Origin: Stenotrophomonas sp. NA06056
GTDB lineage: Bacteria > Pseudomonadota > Gammaproteobacteria > Xanthomonadales > Xanthomonadaceae
Assembly: GCF_013364355.1 (NCBI RefSeq)
Contig: NZ_CP054931.1
Span: 1,612,001 to 1,676,000 of the forward strand
DNA length: 64,000 bases
Reading direction: 5' to 3'
Numbering within the stretch: position 1 is the first letter of the stretch; every line of letters begins with the position of its first letter. The notes beneath the pieces are model-generated. The model was not told where the DNA came from. It was given only the letters and a program-made list of their open reading frames with translations, and searched no databases. Below are positions 52,249-60,809 of this stretch, one piece after another. A program made the translations under genes and the position numbers.

Positions 52249-53574
52249 TCAGGCCTGCATGCTGCGGGCCTGGTTCTGCTGTTGTTCCAGTTGCTGCTCA
52301 CGGTCTTGAGCCAGGCGCTGCCCCGTGGCCTGCTGGTCAATCCGTTGGCTGCTCTGCTCCAGTGGTGTGTTCATCGCCACGGCAGTGTCCACCGACACGC
52401 GCAGATGTGCCGGGTCACCGCCCTGGCCCTGCACCGCGAAGCTGCGGGAGGCATCGGCATTCATCACCACGTCGTCGATGCGCTTGCCGCCTGCAGCATG
52501 CATCTCGGCGGCAAGGCTGCCAGCCAGCTGCGTGCTCATCACGTCCGGCACGCGCCCGGCCCGCACGTCCTGGGCATGCACGCCACGGATCGCGTCGTTG
52601 AACAGCGGGTTGCCCAGATGGTTGGCATCGTCCATGCGCAGCATGCTGGTGTGATGGCCGTTCTTCTCCGCTTCGCGGCGCGCCGGTTCACCCGGCTGCA
52701 ACGGGCCGCGGATGTGGTCGTACAGATCGATGGCGCCGCCGGGAATGCCGCGCGCTCCACGGGTAACGCCACTGCGCAGGGATTCCACGTCGTCGCGGTA
52801 CTCCTCGATCATCTTGGCGTTGTCTTTCGCCAACTGCTGCGTTTCCGGATGCTTCAGCACCGAGCCGTCGCCGAGGAAGTTGCCCAGCTTGTGCGCGCCG
52901 AACGAGCTGCCTGCTGCAAGGATTGGACGATCCGGGATCAGGTCGCGCAGTGGGTGGTTGCTGAAGCCGGCCGCTGACAGCCTCTTGATCTCATCCGGGT
53001 TGGCGTAGATGCGTACCTGGCCGAAGTGGGGCGAAGCAGCACTGACTGGATCGGACGCCATGACGTGGTTGATCATGGTGTTGCCGCCTTCGGGGATGCG
53101 GTAGCTGAGGCTGACCGCGCCATAGGCGTTGAAGGTCTCGCCCTTGACATTGAAGTGGTGCGAGGTGATCTGGGCCAGGGCGCCGCCGAGGGAGTGGCCG
53201 GTGACGGTGACCTGGGGAGCCCGGCCTCCAAATGCGGCGTCCTGCGCTGCGATGTCCAAAGCGCTTCGGGTCAAAGCGATTGCATCGGGCGCCTGCACAT
53301 TTGTGCGCGCGACGACCATGCCTCCGTCAGTCAGGATCGCATCGCGGCCAATCTGTTCGGTCCCGCGATGGGCGACGACGATTTCGTCAGTGTCGGTTCG
53401 CTGGTAGACCGTGCCTTGATAACCATTGAGGCGATTGTTGACGTGCTCAAGGATCTTGTACTGGTGTCCATTGAGCGTGACTTTCTCTTCCTGGCCAGGT
53501 GCGCGGCGCCCCACTGCGCGATCCTTGTAGGCATCATCGGACAGCGCGGCGTAGTCCTGCGAAGTAATGGTCAT
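52249..53574 (-). CDS. T4SS lipase effector with XVIPCD (X-Tfe)
   Basis: A 441-residue predicted phospholipase, paralogous to that at 4175-5659. The class 3 lipase domain has AHRGTEQIG, GHSLGG with Ser128, a likely Asp in VMASDPVSAASPHFGQV and a His in FGAHKLGNFL. The XVIPCD begins after about residue 310: DANHLGNPLFNDAIRGVHAQDVRAGRVPD, RIDDVVMN, SFAVQGQGGDPAHLRVSV, TPLEQSSQRI, then a Gln-rich tail. It overlaps the immunity gene upstream by four bases. Near the virB cluster, it is likely one of the main T4SS substrates; by neighbourhood it may be the S. maltophilia Smlt2990 type (unverified). Confidence 0.92.
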   Translation of the reverse strand: MTITSQDYAALSDDAYKDRAVGRRAPGQEEKVTLNGHQYKILEHVNNRLNGYQGTVYQRTDTDEIVVAHRGTEQIGRDAILTDGGMVVARTNVQAPDAIALTRSALDIAAQDAAFGGRAPQVTVTGHSLGGALAQITSHHFNVKGETFNAYGAVSLSYRIPEGGNTMINHVMASDPVSAASPHFGQVRIYANPDEIKRLSAAGFSNHPLRDLIPDRPILAAGSSFGAHKLGNFLGDGSVLKHPETQQLAKDNAKMIEEYRDDVESLRSGVTRGARGIPGGAIDLYDHIRGPLQPGEPARREAEKNGHHTSMLRMDDANHLGNPLFNDAIRGVHAQDVRAGRVPDVMSTQLAGSLAAEMHAAGGKRIDDVVMNADASRSFAVQGQGGDPAHLRVSVDTAVAMNTPLEQSSQRIDQQATGQRLAQDREQQLEQQQNQARSMQA

Positions 53575-54224
53575 TGGGTGACCTCACTGGCGCTGAGACT
53601 CATCGTGAACAACTTGCCCTGGAGTTCAGCAACGTAGTCGGCAGGATTGGCCTTGCCAGTCGCTGGGTAATTGGCAGCGAGTGGTGCTCGCGGGTAGGCC
53701 GTTTCGGGATAGAAGAGCGTATGCGCGCTGCCATCGGTCAAGGGTTTGGCGTCGACGAACGTCAGGAACCGCGTTTCGCCTTCAGCACCCGTGGCCTTGA
53801 GCATTGCGCCCGCGCCGATGAATTCCCAGGTGCAGACGCCGCGACCGTAGTAGTCCTCATCCAGCATGCGATCGACGTAAACGGTGCCGCGGTACTCGCC
53901 ATCGGCCACCTTGCGCAGCTCCACCGGCTCCTGGCTGGTGATGCGCGCAGCGGTGCCGGTGGCCGGCTCGATATGGCCGCACTGGTCTTCGTTGGTGACG
54001 TCGTACTGCGCAACGCCCTCGACCACCGCGAAATCACCGGGGGCATCCTTCAAGCGCAGCACCAGTTCATAGGCCTTGCGCGGGCTGGGGTTGAGCTTGG
54101 CGAGGCCACGCCCACCCTGGGCGACATCGGCTTCGGCAGCGGCACGTTCCTGGTTCATGGCGGTCTCCGGATTGCAGGCAGTCAATAGAAGCAGAGCAAG
54201 GCACGGAAGCATCCTGGGGCGCAA
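53571..54224 (-). CDS. Lipoprotein, predicted immunity to the adjacent lipase effector (X-Tfi)
   Basis: About 217 residues from a TTG at 54224, chosen because AGGGAGG lies six bases upstream; ATG 54212 (MLPCLA) is an alternative. Signal sequence with lipobox LLTAC. The mature part contains DEDYYGRGVCTWEF, shared with the immunity lipoprotein at 5656-6294 (IADYYGRGPCTW), and VDAKPLTDGSAHTLFYPETAYPR. The stop overlaps the lipase start (ATGA). It should protect the periplasm of the producer from the lipase. Confidence 0.8.
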   Translation of the reverse strand: MRPRMLPCLALLLLTACNPETAMNQERAAAEADVAQGGRGLAKLNPSPRKAYELVLRLKDAPGDFAVVEGVAQYDVTNEDQCGHIEPATGTAARITSQEPVELRKVADGEYRGTVYVDRMLDEDYYGRGVCTWEFIGAGAMLKATGAEGETRFLTFVDAKPLTDGSAHTLFYPETAYPRAPLAANYPATGKANPADYVAELQGKLFTMSLSASEVTQ

Positions 54225-54641
54225 TGTCGGCCTCCCTGGGGCATAGAGGGATATGTGGAGCAGGCCACTCACCGCGCGGGATTCTGCGCAGCGATCATGG
54301 TTGAGAATCTCTCTTCGGTGCGTGGGGGACCTGCATCAGAAGTGATTCGACGTTCATGCGCTCCCTTTGGCGTGATACGGCGTGGTACATCCATGTCCAT
54401 ATATCCTTCCCTGGTGACAGGTCCTGCGATTATGGAGTGCCCGGGAAAGCCGGCGCCAGCTGCCTCTGGACAAGCGTGCCGATTTATTGACGCATTCGGC
54501 GAGGGGTGAAGCCAGTGAATCGACTGCGGCACAGGCGATTCGATGGTGCAAAGGCGTTTCAATGTCGCAATCGGCTCTGACTATCAATTTGTGACTTGAA
54601 TCATGAATTCACACCTTCCTTACCCTGACAAAATGCCTGCC
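54225..54641. other. About 420 bp without a convincing gene
   Basis: The region upstream of the immunity lipoprotein and before the acetyltransferase gene. Small frames exist on both strands but lack starts and family features. Its AT content rises near 54560-54600 (CAATTTGTGACTTGAATCATGAATTC), which probably holds the promoter of the acetyltransferase gene. Confidence 0.4.
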
Positions 54642-55148
54642 ATGAACCTTGCAATCCGCCCGGAATCCGTCGGCGACCATGCCGCCATTCACAAGCTCAC
54701 CGAAATGGCGTTCCGCGATGCTGTCCACAGCAGCCACACCGAACAGCACATCGTCGATGCATTGCGCGAGCGCGGCGAGTTGAGCATCTCGCTGGTGGCA
54801 GAGGATGCGGGCCAACTGATCGGTCATGTCGCGCTGTCTCCGGTCAACGTACAGGACGGTAGCCAGGGCTGGTTCGGGCTGGGGCCGATCTCGGTGCTGC
54901 CGGAACAGCAGGGAAAGGGCGTGGGTACGGCGTTGATGAATGCAGCGATCGAGGCCCTGCGCACGCAGGGCGCACGGGGCTGCGTGTTGTTGGGTGAGCC
55001 AGGCTATTACGGGCGTTTTGGTTTCCGTGCCGTACCGGATCTGGTGCTGCCGGGCGTGCCGGCGGAGTACTTCCAGACGCTGTGCCTGCAGCCGCCGATG
55101 GCGCAGGGCGTGGTGCGTTACTCGCCGGCCTTCGACGCGGTGGGCTGA
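54642..55148 (+). CDS. GNAT-family N-acetyltransferase (YhbS-like)
   Basis: A cytoplasmic acetyl-CoA-dependent acetyltransferase of 168 residues from MNLAIRPESV; an upstream ATG at 54603 adds 13 residues that look unlike the family. Visible are RPESVGDHAAIHKLTEMAFRD, LVAEDAGQLIGHVALSPV, the acetyl-CoA binding motif GLGPISVLPEQQGKGVGTALM, and YYGRFGFRAVPDLVLPG, typical of YhbS-like proteins. Substrate unknown. Confidence 0.88.
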   Translation: MNLAIRPESVGDHAAIHKLTEMAFRDAVHSSHTEQHIVDALRERGELSISLVAEDAGQLIGHVALSPVNVQDGSQGWFGLGPISVLPEQQGKGVGTALMNAAIEALRTQGARGCVLLGEPGYYGRFGFRAVPDLVLPGVPAEYFQTLCLQPPMAQGVVRYSPAFDAVG

Positions 55149-55180
55149 TCGGGGGCGGCGGCCGGCGCCCCGGTCGCCGG

Positions 55181-55618
55181 TCAGCCGTGATGGCGCAGGT
55201 GGATGAGGGGATAGGGACGACCCTGCGAATCCACTGGCGAGCGGCTGGTTTCCACGAAGCCCATGCGCCGATAGAAGCCCACGGCCTGCGCATTCTGCGC
55301 GTTGACGTCAGTGCTCAGGTGCGGATGCAGAGCCAGCGCGTGCTGTAACAGCTGCCGGCCGATACCGGTGCCCCGTACGTCCGGATCGATGAACAGTGCT
55401 TCCATGTGGGTGCCGTCGATCAGCATGAAACCCAAGGGCCGATCCTGCGCATCGACAGCGACGACCATCGGCGCCTGCGGCAGGAAGCCAGCGACTTCGG
55501 CATCGATGGCCTGGCGGTCCTCGGCACTGAGGAAGTCATGGGTGGCGTCGACGGCCCTGCGCCAGAGATCGACGAGCGCGTCGCCATCAGTGGCGCGGGA
55601 AGGGCGCAGGGTGGTCAT
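55181..55618 (-). CDS. GNAT-family N-acetyltransferase
   Basis: A 145-residue acetyltransferase from MTTLRPSRA; the ATG at 55630 is an alternative adding four residues. Motifs: DLWRRAVDATHDFLSAEDRQAI, PLGFMLIDGTHMEALFIDPDVRGTGIGRQLL (acetyl-CoA loop), and NAQNAQAVGFYRRMGFVETSRSPVD. It resembles the bacterial YjaB/PanZ-like acetyltransferase group of unknown substrate. It is convergent with the other GNAT gene, separated by a GC-rich gap of about 30 bp. Confidence 0.88.
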   Translation of the reverse strand: MTTLRPSRATDGDALVDLWRRAVDATHDFLSAEDRQAIDAEVAGFLPQAPMVVAVDAQDRPLGFMLIDGTHMEALFIDPDVRGTGIGRQLLQHALALHPHLSTDVNAQNAQAVGFYRRMGFVETSRSPVDSQGRPYPLIHLRHHG

Positions 55619-55677
55619 GGGATCGGCCAAGGTGCTTTGGAGTATCCGGATTGTACCGATGTGCCAAGCACCAACAA

Positions 55678-55700
55678 AAAGCCCCGCCGAAGCGGGGCTT
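55678..55700 (-). terminator. Terminator of the OB-fold membrane protein gene
   Basis: Read on the minus strand: AGCCCCGC-TTC-GGCGGGGCT followed by TTTTTG, 24 bp past the stop codon of the gene at 55724. Confidence 0.9.
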
Positions 55701-55723
55701 GGGGTATCACGATGTGGTGCGCT

Positions 55724-56449
55724 TTACTGCACGGTGCAGCCGGACACTGCCGGGAAGCCGATGACTTCGCCATTGCCGGTGCAGGCCAGGGTGACCTTCT
55801 GCCCCTTCTTCAGGCTGGCAGCCACGTCCTTCGGCAGGTCGCTGGCCTGTACGAAGCCGAACGGCTTGGCGGTCAGCTGCACGACCGGCTTGTCCATGAA
55901 GTCCGAGCTGATCGAATCGACCGTGCCGGAAACCAACAGCGCCTTGCCCTTGTACTTGCCGTCAGCAGCGATCTCGTTGTCCTGGTAATCGCTGAACATC
56001 GTGGTGGCGGTCACTTCCAGAGCCGAGGCGGCGGCCACTGCGGCATCGCTGGCGATGTCGGTGGTTGCGGTTTCCGCGGCCTTGGCGGCAGCATCTGCCT
56101 CCGCGGCGGCGGACGAGACGCTGGCTTCGGCAACGGCCGCATCGTACTGGCCCTTGCTCTGTGCGCTGATGCCGCTCATGGTGCCGGCAAAGATCGCCAG
56201 GCCGACGAAGTACACGATCGGCGAAACGATGATCGAGCCCAGCAGCTGGAACAGGCCCTTCATGGCGCCGCCCTTGGCCATTGCGACGATGGCAAGGATG
56301 AAGGCCACCAGGTTCAACGGCCAGCCCAGGAACAGGCCCAGGCCGGGGAACGGCACGAGGAAGCACAACCAAGCGATCGCCAGCGTGATCCATGCGGCTT
56401 TTCCGGCAGGGCTGGTGGCCTGCACGGTGGTATCTGCAACTGCGTTCAA
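55724..56449 (-). CDS. Membrane protein with C-terminal OB-fold-like domain
   Basis: A 241-residue protein. Hydrophobic segments at about 18-35, 42-60 and 68-90 are followed by an Ala/Glu-rich helix (residues 100-145) and a C-terminal domain: FSDYQDNEIAADGKYKGKALLVSGTVDSISSDFMDKPVVQL and KKGQKVTLACTGNGEVIGFPAVSGCTV. This matches tRNA_anti-like OB-fold domains of small secreted or membrane proteins. The domain has one disulfide-capable cysteine pair. Role unknown. Confidence 0.78.
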   Translation of the reverse strand: MNAVADTTVQATSPAGKAAWITLAIAWLCFLVPFPGLGLFLGWPLNLVAFILAIVAMAKGGAMKGLFQLLGSIIVSPIVYFVGLAIFAGTMSGISAQSKGQYDAAVAEASVSSAAAEADAAAKAAETATTDIASDAAVAAASALEVTATTMFSDYQDNEIAADGKYKGKALLVSGTVDSISSDFMDKPVVQLTAKPFGFVQASDLPKDVAASLKKGQKVTLACTGNGEVIGFPAVSGCTVQ

Positions 56450-56672
56450 AACTACCCCCTGTAGAGATCGAAAGGTGAAATCGTTGCCGGTAAACGGCAG
56501 TGCACCGTCGTCAAGTGTCGAAAGCGCTGGCGAAGCGTGAAGGAGTCTTCACGCAAGATCAAGTCGCGATGCAGTGTTGGCGTGGCGCGATGCTTCACAT
56601 CCAGGCAGCGGAAGCGCCAAAAAGCCTGCGTTACACTAGCCGTGCGCTCACTCCTTGAATCCGAGAAACGCC

Positions 56673-57197
56673 ATGACTGATGCCTTGGGCGTGCCGGTGC
56701 ACGACGTTGATGAGAGCTGGATGCGCCACGCACTGGCATTGGCCGAACGCGCGCAGCGCGAGTTCGATGAGATCCCGGTTGGCGCAGTGCTGGTGGGTGC
56801 CGACGGCCAGCTGCTGGGCGAGGGCTGGAACCTCAACATCGCCTCGCACGATCCGAGCGCGCATGCCGAGATCGTTGCCATGCGCGAGGGCGGGCGGGTG
56901 CTGGCCAATCACCGTCTGATCGGCAGCACCCTGTATGTCACGCTGGAGCCCTGCGCGATGTGTGCGATGGCGATCGTACATGCACGGGTGGCGCGTCTGG
57001 TCTACGGTGCCAGTGATCCCAAGACGGGTGCCTGTGGCAGCGTGTTCGATCTGGTGGGTGATGCCCGCCACAATCACCGGGTCGAGGTACATGCTGGGGT
57101 ATTGGCCAAGGAGGCCAGCAACCGTCTCACCAATTATTTCCGGGCCAAGCGCGGCAAGCCGCCGCTGCTGCTGGAGGACCACGCTGGCGAGGGCTGA
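56673..57197 (+). CDS. tadA: tRNA-specific adenosine deaminase
   Basis: A 174-residue enzyme that turns A34 of tRNA-Arg(ACG) into inosine. The start MTDALGVPVHD is an ATG at 56673; a TTG 18 bases upstream is less likely. The zinc site is complete: HAE (64-66) with catalytic Glu66 and PCAMC (Cys94, Cys97). Also conserved are DEIPVGAVLV and RLVYGASDPKTGACGS. Cytoplasmic. It is 75 bp before orn on the same strand. Confidence 0.95.
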   Translation: MTDALGVPVHDVDESWMRHALALAERAQREFDEIPVGAVLVGADGQLLGEGWNLNIASHDPSAHAEIVAMREGGRVLANHRLIGSTLYVTLEPCAMCAMAIVHARVARLVYGASDPKTGACGSVFDLVGDARHNHRVEVHAGVLAKEASNRLTNYFRAKRGKPPLLLEDHAGEG

Positions 57198-57272
57198 GTG
57201 GCGAAAGGGTATGATGGCCGCCACTTTCCTTTACCGGCAGGCCTCGTGCCTGCCCAGCAACGAGGCGACACG

Positions 57273-57845
57273 ATGGCAGAGAACGGCGCGGCCAACGAGC
57301 GACTGATCTGGATCGACCTGGAAATGACCGGGTTGGATACCGACAACGATTCGATCATCGAGATCGCCACCGTGGTGACCGATGCCCAGCTCAACGTGCT
57401 GGCCGAGGGCCCGGAGTTCGCCATCCACCATCCGCTGGAAACACTGGAAGCGATGGACGAATGGAACCGCAACCAGCATCGTCGTTCGGGCCTGTGGCAG
57501 CGCGTCATCGACAGCACCACGACGCTTGGCCAGGCTGAAGCGCAGACCGTGGCCTTCCTGGCGCAGTGGATTCCGGCCGGCGCGTCGCCGATGTCGGGCA
57601 ACTCCATCTGTCAGGACCGTCGCTTCCTGCACCGGCAGATGCCGCGGTTGGAGAAGTACTTCCACTACCGCAACCTGGACGTATCCACGGTGAAGGAGCT
57701 GGCCAAGCGCTGGGCGCCCACCGTGGCCGCTGGGGTGGGCAAGAACAGCAACCACACCGCGCTGAGCGATGTGCATGATTCGATCAACGAACTGCGCCAT
57801 TACCGCCAGTTCATGGGCGCGCTGTCGGGCCTGCCGGGCGTCTGA
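57273..57845 (+). CDS. orn: Oligoribonuclease
   Basis: A 190-residue 3'-5' exoribonuclease of the DEDDh family, which degrades pGpG and other very short RNAs. ATG at 57273; upstream in-frame sequence is not family-like. Catalytic acids: Asp15 and Glu17 in [47 protein letters not shown]; and [15 protein letters not shown] with the active-site His and Asp. Soluble cytoplasmic dimer. Confidence 0.97.
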   Translation: MAENGAANERLIWIDLEMTGLDTDNDSIIEIATVVTDAQLNVLAEGPEFAIHHPLETLEAMDEWNRNQHRRSGLWQRVIDSTTTLGQAEAQTVAFLAQWIPAGASPMSGNSICQDRRFLHRQMPRLEKYFHYRNLDVSTVKELAKRWAPTVAAGVGKNSNHTALSDVHDSINELRHYRQFMGALSGLPGV

Positions 57846-57847
57846 CG

Positions 57848-57882
57848 ATCATGCCGGCGCCGGGCCATGCCCGGCGAGCGCC
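57848..57882 (+). repeat. SMAG-like palindrome after orn
   Basis: GCGCCGGGCCATGCCCGGCGAGC: arms GCCGGGC/GCCCGGC around CAT, just after the orn stop codon. The GTAG tetranucleotide is not present, so it is a related but incomplete element; it may also end the orn transcript. Confidence 0.65.
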
Positions 57883-57900
57883 ACGTCGTGGTCTGCAGCC

Positions 57901-58452
57901 TCAGGGGAACCAGTTCGGCCCACGGTCGGGGCCGCCTACACCTGCATGGAAATCGCGGGCGCAATCGGAAGTGATCCTCTGGAAGCCATTGGAACAGATC
58001 CGGGATACGTCCTCGCTGTCCTGATTGAATGCCTCGGTGAAATCGCGAAGCACCACTTCAAGCTGGGCGTTGTCGTTGCGCAGCAGTGCGGTGGAACACT
58101 TTCCGGTGAACGAGGCAACAATCGCGCACTTCTGTCCGCTGCGCGCGTTGCAGGTTTTCAGCGCCTGCTTGTTGGCCCCCTTCTGTTTGTGCTGGAAAAC
58201 ACTCCAGCCAAGCACCAGACCGTCCGGCGAACGTGCATAGGCGATCCACTGCGGTACTCTTTTTGAGCTGCCGATTGATGAAGGCGCGTATTCGCCACCA
58301 CCAGCGCCAGGAATCGGAGCGCACCCCATTACCCCCGTCTCGCTGCCGATGGGGTAGGAGCCGGGCGGGCAGCGGCCTTCGGCGTTCACGTTGCCTGCCC
58401 AGCCGAGGCTGGCAAGAAGGAGGGTTCCGATCAACAGCACTCGTGCGTACAT
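57901..58452 (-). CDS. DUF4189 exported protein, copy 5 (remote)
   Basis: A 183-residue protein from MYARVLL, with AAGGA upstream. The signal peptide ends at GNVNAEG. The motif GRCPPGSYPIGSETGVMGCAPIPGAGGG is intact. The rest is divergent from the copies near virB6 (WIAYARSPDGLVLGWS, ALKTCNARSGQKCAIVASFTGKC, RICSNGFQRITSDCARDFHAG). It lies 10 kb from that cluster and on the other strand, so it is an older paralog. Function unknown. Confidence 0.82.
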   Translation of the reverse strand: MYARVLLIGTLLLASLGWAGNVNAEGRCPPGSYPIGSETGVMGCAPIPGAGGGEYAPSSIGSSKRVPQWIAYARSPDGLVLGWSVFQHKQKGANKQALKTCNARSGQKCAIVASFTGKCSTALLRNDNAQLEVVLRDFTEAFNQDSEDVSRICSNGFQRITSDCARDFHAGVGGPDRGPNWFP

Positions 58453-58572
58453 GGCGCGTCCTTGTAGTGGTTCATCCATGCCGCCTGGCGTACAGGGCGG
58501 CTGCCGGGATCATAGCCCCCTTCCGAACGGGCCACCACGAACCGTTCAACTCTCCAGCGCTAAGATCGGCCC

Positions 58573-59445
58573 ATGAACGAGCCCATCCTGCTGCCCCGTG
58601 ATATCGCCCACGACGCTGGCGACTGGTCTGACCTGCAGCGGGCGGTAGCCCTGCTGGAAGCGCCCACGATCACCGCGCGCATGGCCAACCTGGTAGGGAC
58701 GCCGCTGGAGTTCGCGGTGAAGGCGCTTCCCACCTCGGTGTCCAACCGCATCCACGGTGCGGTGCAGGCGGCGTTGTCCAAATCCGTGCAGGCCGCGCTG
58801 TGGAGCATGGACAACACGCCGGGCAAGGGTGCCTCGACACGTTGGCACAAGCTGGCGGCGGCGACGTCCGGCGCGGTCGGTGGTGCGTTCGGCTTCGCCG
58901 CGCTGTTCATCGAGCTGCCGGTGTCGACCACGATCATGATGCGTGCGGTGGCCGACGTGGCGCGCAGCGAGGGCTTCGATCTGTCCGATTTCGGCACCCG
59001 CCAGGCCTGCCTGGAGGTATTTGCGTTGGGCGGCAATTCGCCACGTGATGATGCCAGCGAGACCGGCTACTACCTTGCCCGTGGCTTCACCACCGATGTC
59101 ATGCGCCATCTCTCGGCCGAGCTGGCCGGGCGCGTGGTGACCGGGCGCGACCTGACCTTGGGCGTGGCACCCAAGGAAGCCGGCAAGCTGTTGGCCAAGC
59201 TGGTGGAAAAGGTCGCCGCCCGCTTCGGCGTGGTGATCACCGAGAAGTTCGCCGCGCAGGCGGTGCCGATCGTCGGTGCGGCAGCCGGCGCGACGCTCAA
59301 TACCATGTTCACTGACTACTACCAGGACATGGCGCGCGGCCATTTCATCGTGCGCCGGCTGGAGCTGAAGTACGGCGAGGACGTGGTGCGCAGCTGCTAT
59401 GACCGCATCGCGCACGGCGGGGCGTTGATCGAACCGACGTTGTAA
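58573..59445 (+). CDS. EcsC-family protein
   Basis: A 290-residue protein with no signal peptide. Features of the EcsC/PF12787 family are the long amphipathic helices with small residues (AATSGAVGGAFGFAALFIELPVSTTIMMRAVADVARSEGFD), LEVFALGGNS, YYLARG and the C-terminal DYYQDMARGHFIVRRLELKYGEDVVRSCYD. In Bacillus the founder member is linked to an ABC transporter; in proteobacteria the role is unclear. No partner gene is adjacent. Confidence 0.85.
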   Translation: MNEPILLPRDIAHDAGDWSDLQRAVALLEAPTITARMANLVGTPLEFAVKALPTSVSNRIHGAVQAALSKSVQAALWSMDNTPGKGASTRWHKLAAATSGAVGGAFGFAALFIELPVSTTIMMRAVADVARSEGFDLSDFGTRQACLEVFALGGNSPRDDASETGYYLARGFTTDVMRHLSAELAGRVVTGRDLTLGVAPKEAGKLLAKLVEKVAARFGVVITEKFAAQAVPIVGAAAGATLNTMFTDYYQDMARGHFIVRRLELKYGEDVVRSCYDRIAHGGALIEPTL

Positions 59446-59463
59446 TCCACGCACTGGGTGGAT
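59445..59463. repeat. SMAG-like palindrome after the EcsC gene
   Basis: ATCCAC-gcactgg-GTGGAT, part of the same ATCCAC/GTGGAT family as the repeats at 566-1049, beginning at the EcsC stop codon (TAA at 59443-59445). GTAA precedes it instead of GTAG. Confidence 0.6.
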
Positions 59464-59569
59464 GCGGCATCGTTGCCCTGGCGGCACAACTGTTTTGCGT
59501 GGATGCGCCTGTTGCGCACCGAGCGCCATCCCCATCCTTGCTGGCAATCCCCCGCAAGAGAATGCCGCC

Positions 59570-60685
59570 ATGTTGTTCACCCCCCACCGCCTGGGCGCGC
59601 TGACGCTGCCCAACCGTATCGTGATGCCGCCGATGACCCGCTCGCGTGCGGCTGCCGGCAATGTCGCCACTGCACAGATGGCCGAGTACTACGCCCAGCG
59701 CGCCGGTGCCGGCCTGATCGTCAGCGAAGGCACCCAGATCAGCCCGCAGGGGCAGGGCTATGCCTGGACTCCGGGCATTCACAGCCAGGCGCAGGTGCAG
59801 GGCTGGCGCAGGGTCACCGATGCCGTACACGCGGCCGGTGGGCGCATCTATGCCCAGCTCTGGCATGTGGGCCGGGTGTCCCATGTGGCCTTGCAGCCGG
59901 ACGGTGCGGCCCCGGTGTCTGCCTCGGCACTGCTGGCCGAAGGCGTGAAGGTCTTCGTCGATCCGACCGGCGCTGGCCCGGAATCCGGCGTGGGCGAAAT
60001 GCTCCAGCACTCGATGCCGCGCGCGCTGGCCGAGGAGGAGATTCCCGGCATCGTGGCCGACTATGCGCAGGCCACCCGCAATGCACTGGCCGCCGGCTTC
60101 GATGGCGTCGAACTGCACGGCGCCAACGGCTACCTGATCAATCAGTTCATCGACTCGCAGGCCAACCAGCGTACCGATGGCTACGGCGGTTCGCTGCAGA
60201 ACCGGCTGCGTTTCCTGCGCGAGGTGGTGCAGGCGGTGGTGGCGGTGGCGGGTGGTGATCGTGTTGGCGTGCGCCTGGCGCCGCTGACCACGCTGCAGGG
60301 CGCGGTGGACGACACGCCGCAGGCGACCTATCTGGCCGCTGCGCACTTGCTCGGCGAGCTGGGCGTTGGCTACCTGCACATCGCAGAGGCCGATTGGGAG
60401 GACGCGCCGTTGATGCCGGTGGCGTTCAAGCAGGCGCTGCGGATGATCTATCCGGGCACGTTGATCTATGCCGGCAAGTACAGCGCCGAGCGCGCCGGGC
60501 AGGCATTGACGGAAGGCTGGGCCGATCTGATCGGCTTCGGTCGGCCGTTCATCGCCAACCCGGATCTGCCCGAGCGCCTGCGCACCGGTGCGGCGTTGAA
60601 CGCACCGGACCGTGCGACCTACTTTGGTGGAGGAGAGGGCGGTTACACCGATTACCCGGCGTTGGAAGAGGCTGCGCTCGCCTGA
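59570..60685 (+). CDS. nemA: Old-yellow-enzyme family NADH:flavin oxidoreductase
   Basis: A 371-residue FMN oxidoreductase that reduces activated double bonds or nitro groups. Start MLFTPHRLGAL at 59570. Visible: TLPNRIVMPPMTRSRA, GLIVSEGTQISPQGQGY, AQLWHVGRVSHV, ELHGANGYLINQFIDSQANQRTDGYGGSLQNRLRFL (substrate and FMN region), and GFGRPFIANPDLPERLRTG near the end. These assign it to the NemA/OYE group. The exact substrate is open. The stop is followed by SMAG palindromes. Confidence 0.9.
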   Translation: MLFTPHRLGALTLPNRIVMPPMTRSRAAAGNVATAQMAEYYAQRAGAGLIVSEGTQISPQGQGYAWTPGIHSQAQVQGWRRVTDAVHAAGGRIYAQLWHVGRVSHVALQPDGAAPVSASALLAEGVKVFVDPTGAGPESGVGEMLQHSMPRALAEEEIPGIVADYAQATRNALAAGFDGVELHGANGYLINQFIDSQANQRTDGYGGSLQNRLRFLREVVQAVVAVAGGDRVGVRLAPLTTLQGAVDDTPQATYLAAAHLLGELGVGYLHIAEADWEDAPLMPVAFKQALRMIYPGTLIYAGKYSAERAGQALTEGWADLIGFGRPFIANPDLPERLRTGAALNAPDRATYFGGGEGGYTDYPALEEAALA

Positions 60686-60809
60686 TGCGGTAGTGCCGGC
60701 CGCTGGCCGGCATCCCAGGGAATCCACATCATGGAGGTTGCCGGGCATGGCCCGGCGCTACCGATGCCGGTGGGTGGGTGCCGACCGTTGGTCGGCACTC
60801 CGCATCAGG
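60681..60809. repeat. Cluster of three SMAG-type palindromes framed by a 10-bp inverted repeat
   Basis: Palindrome 1 (60690-60712) is GTAGTGCCGGCCGCTGGCCGGCA, on the plus strand. Palindrome 2 (60740-60761) is the minus-strand form GTAGCGCCGGGCCATGCCCGGC. Palindrome 3 (60778-60798) is GTGCCGACCGTTGGTCGGCAC without GTAG. The block is bounded by CCTGATGCGG (60681-60690) and CCGCATCAGG (60800-60809). It fills the gap between nemA and mscS. Confidence 0.85.
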
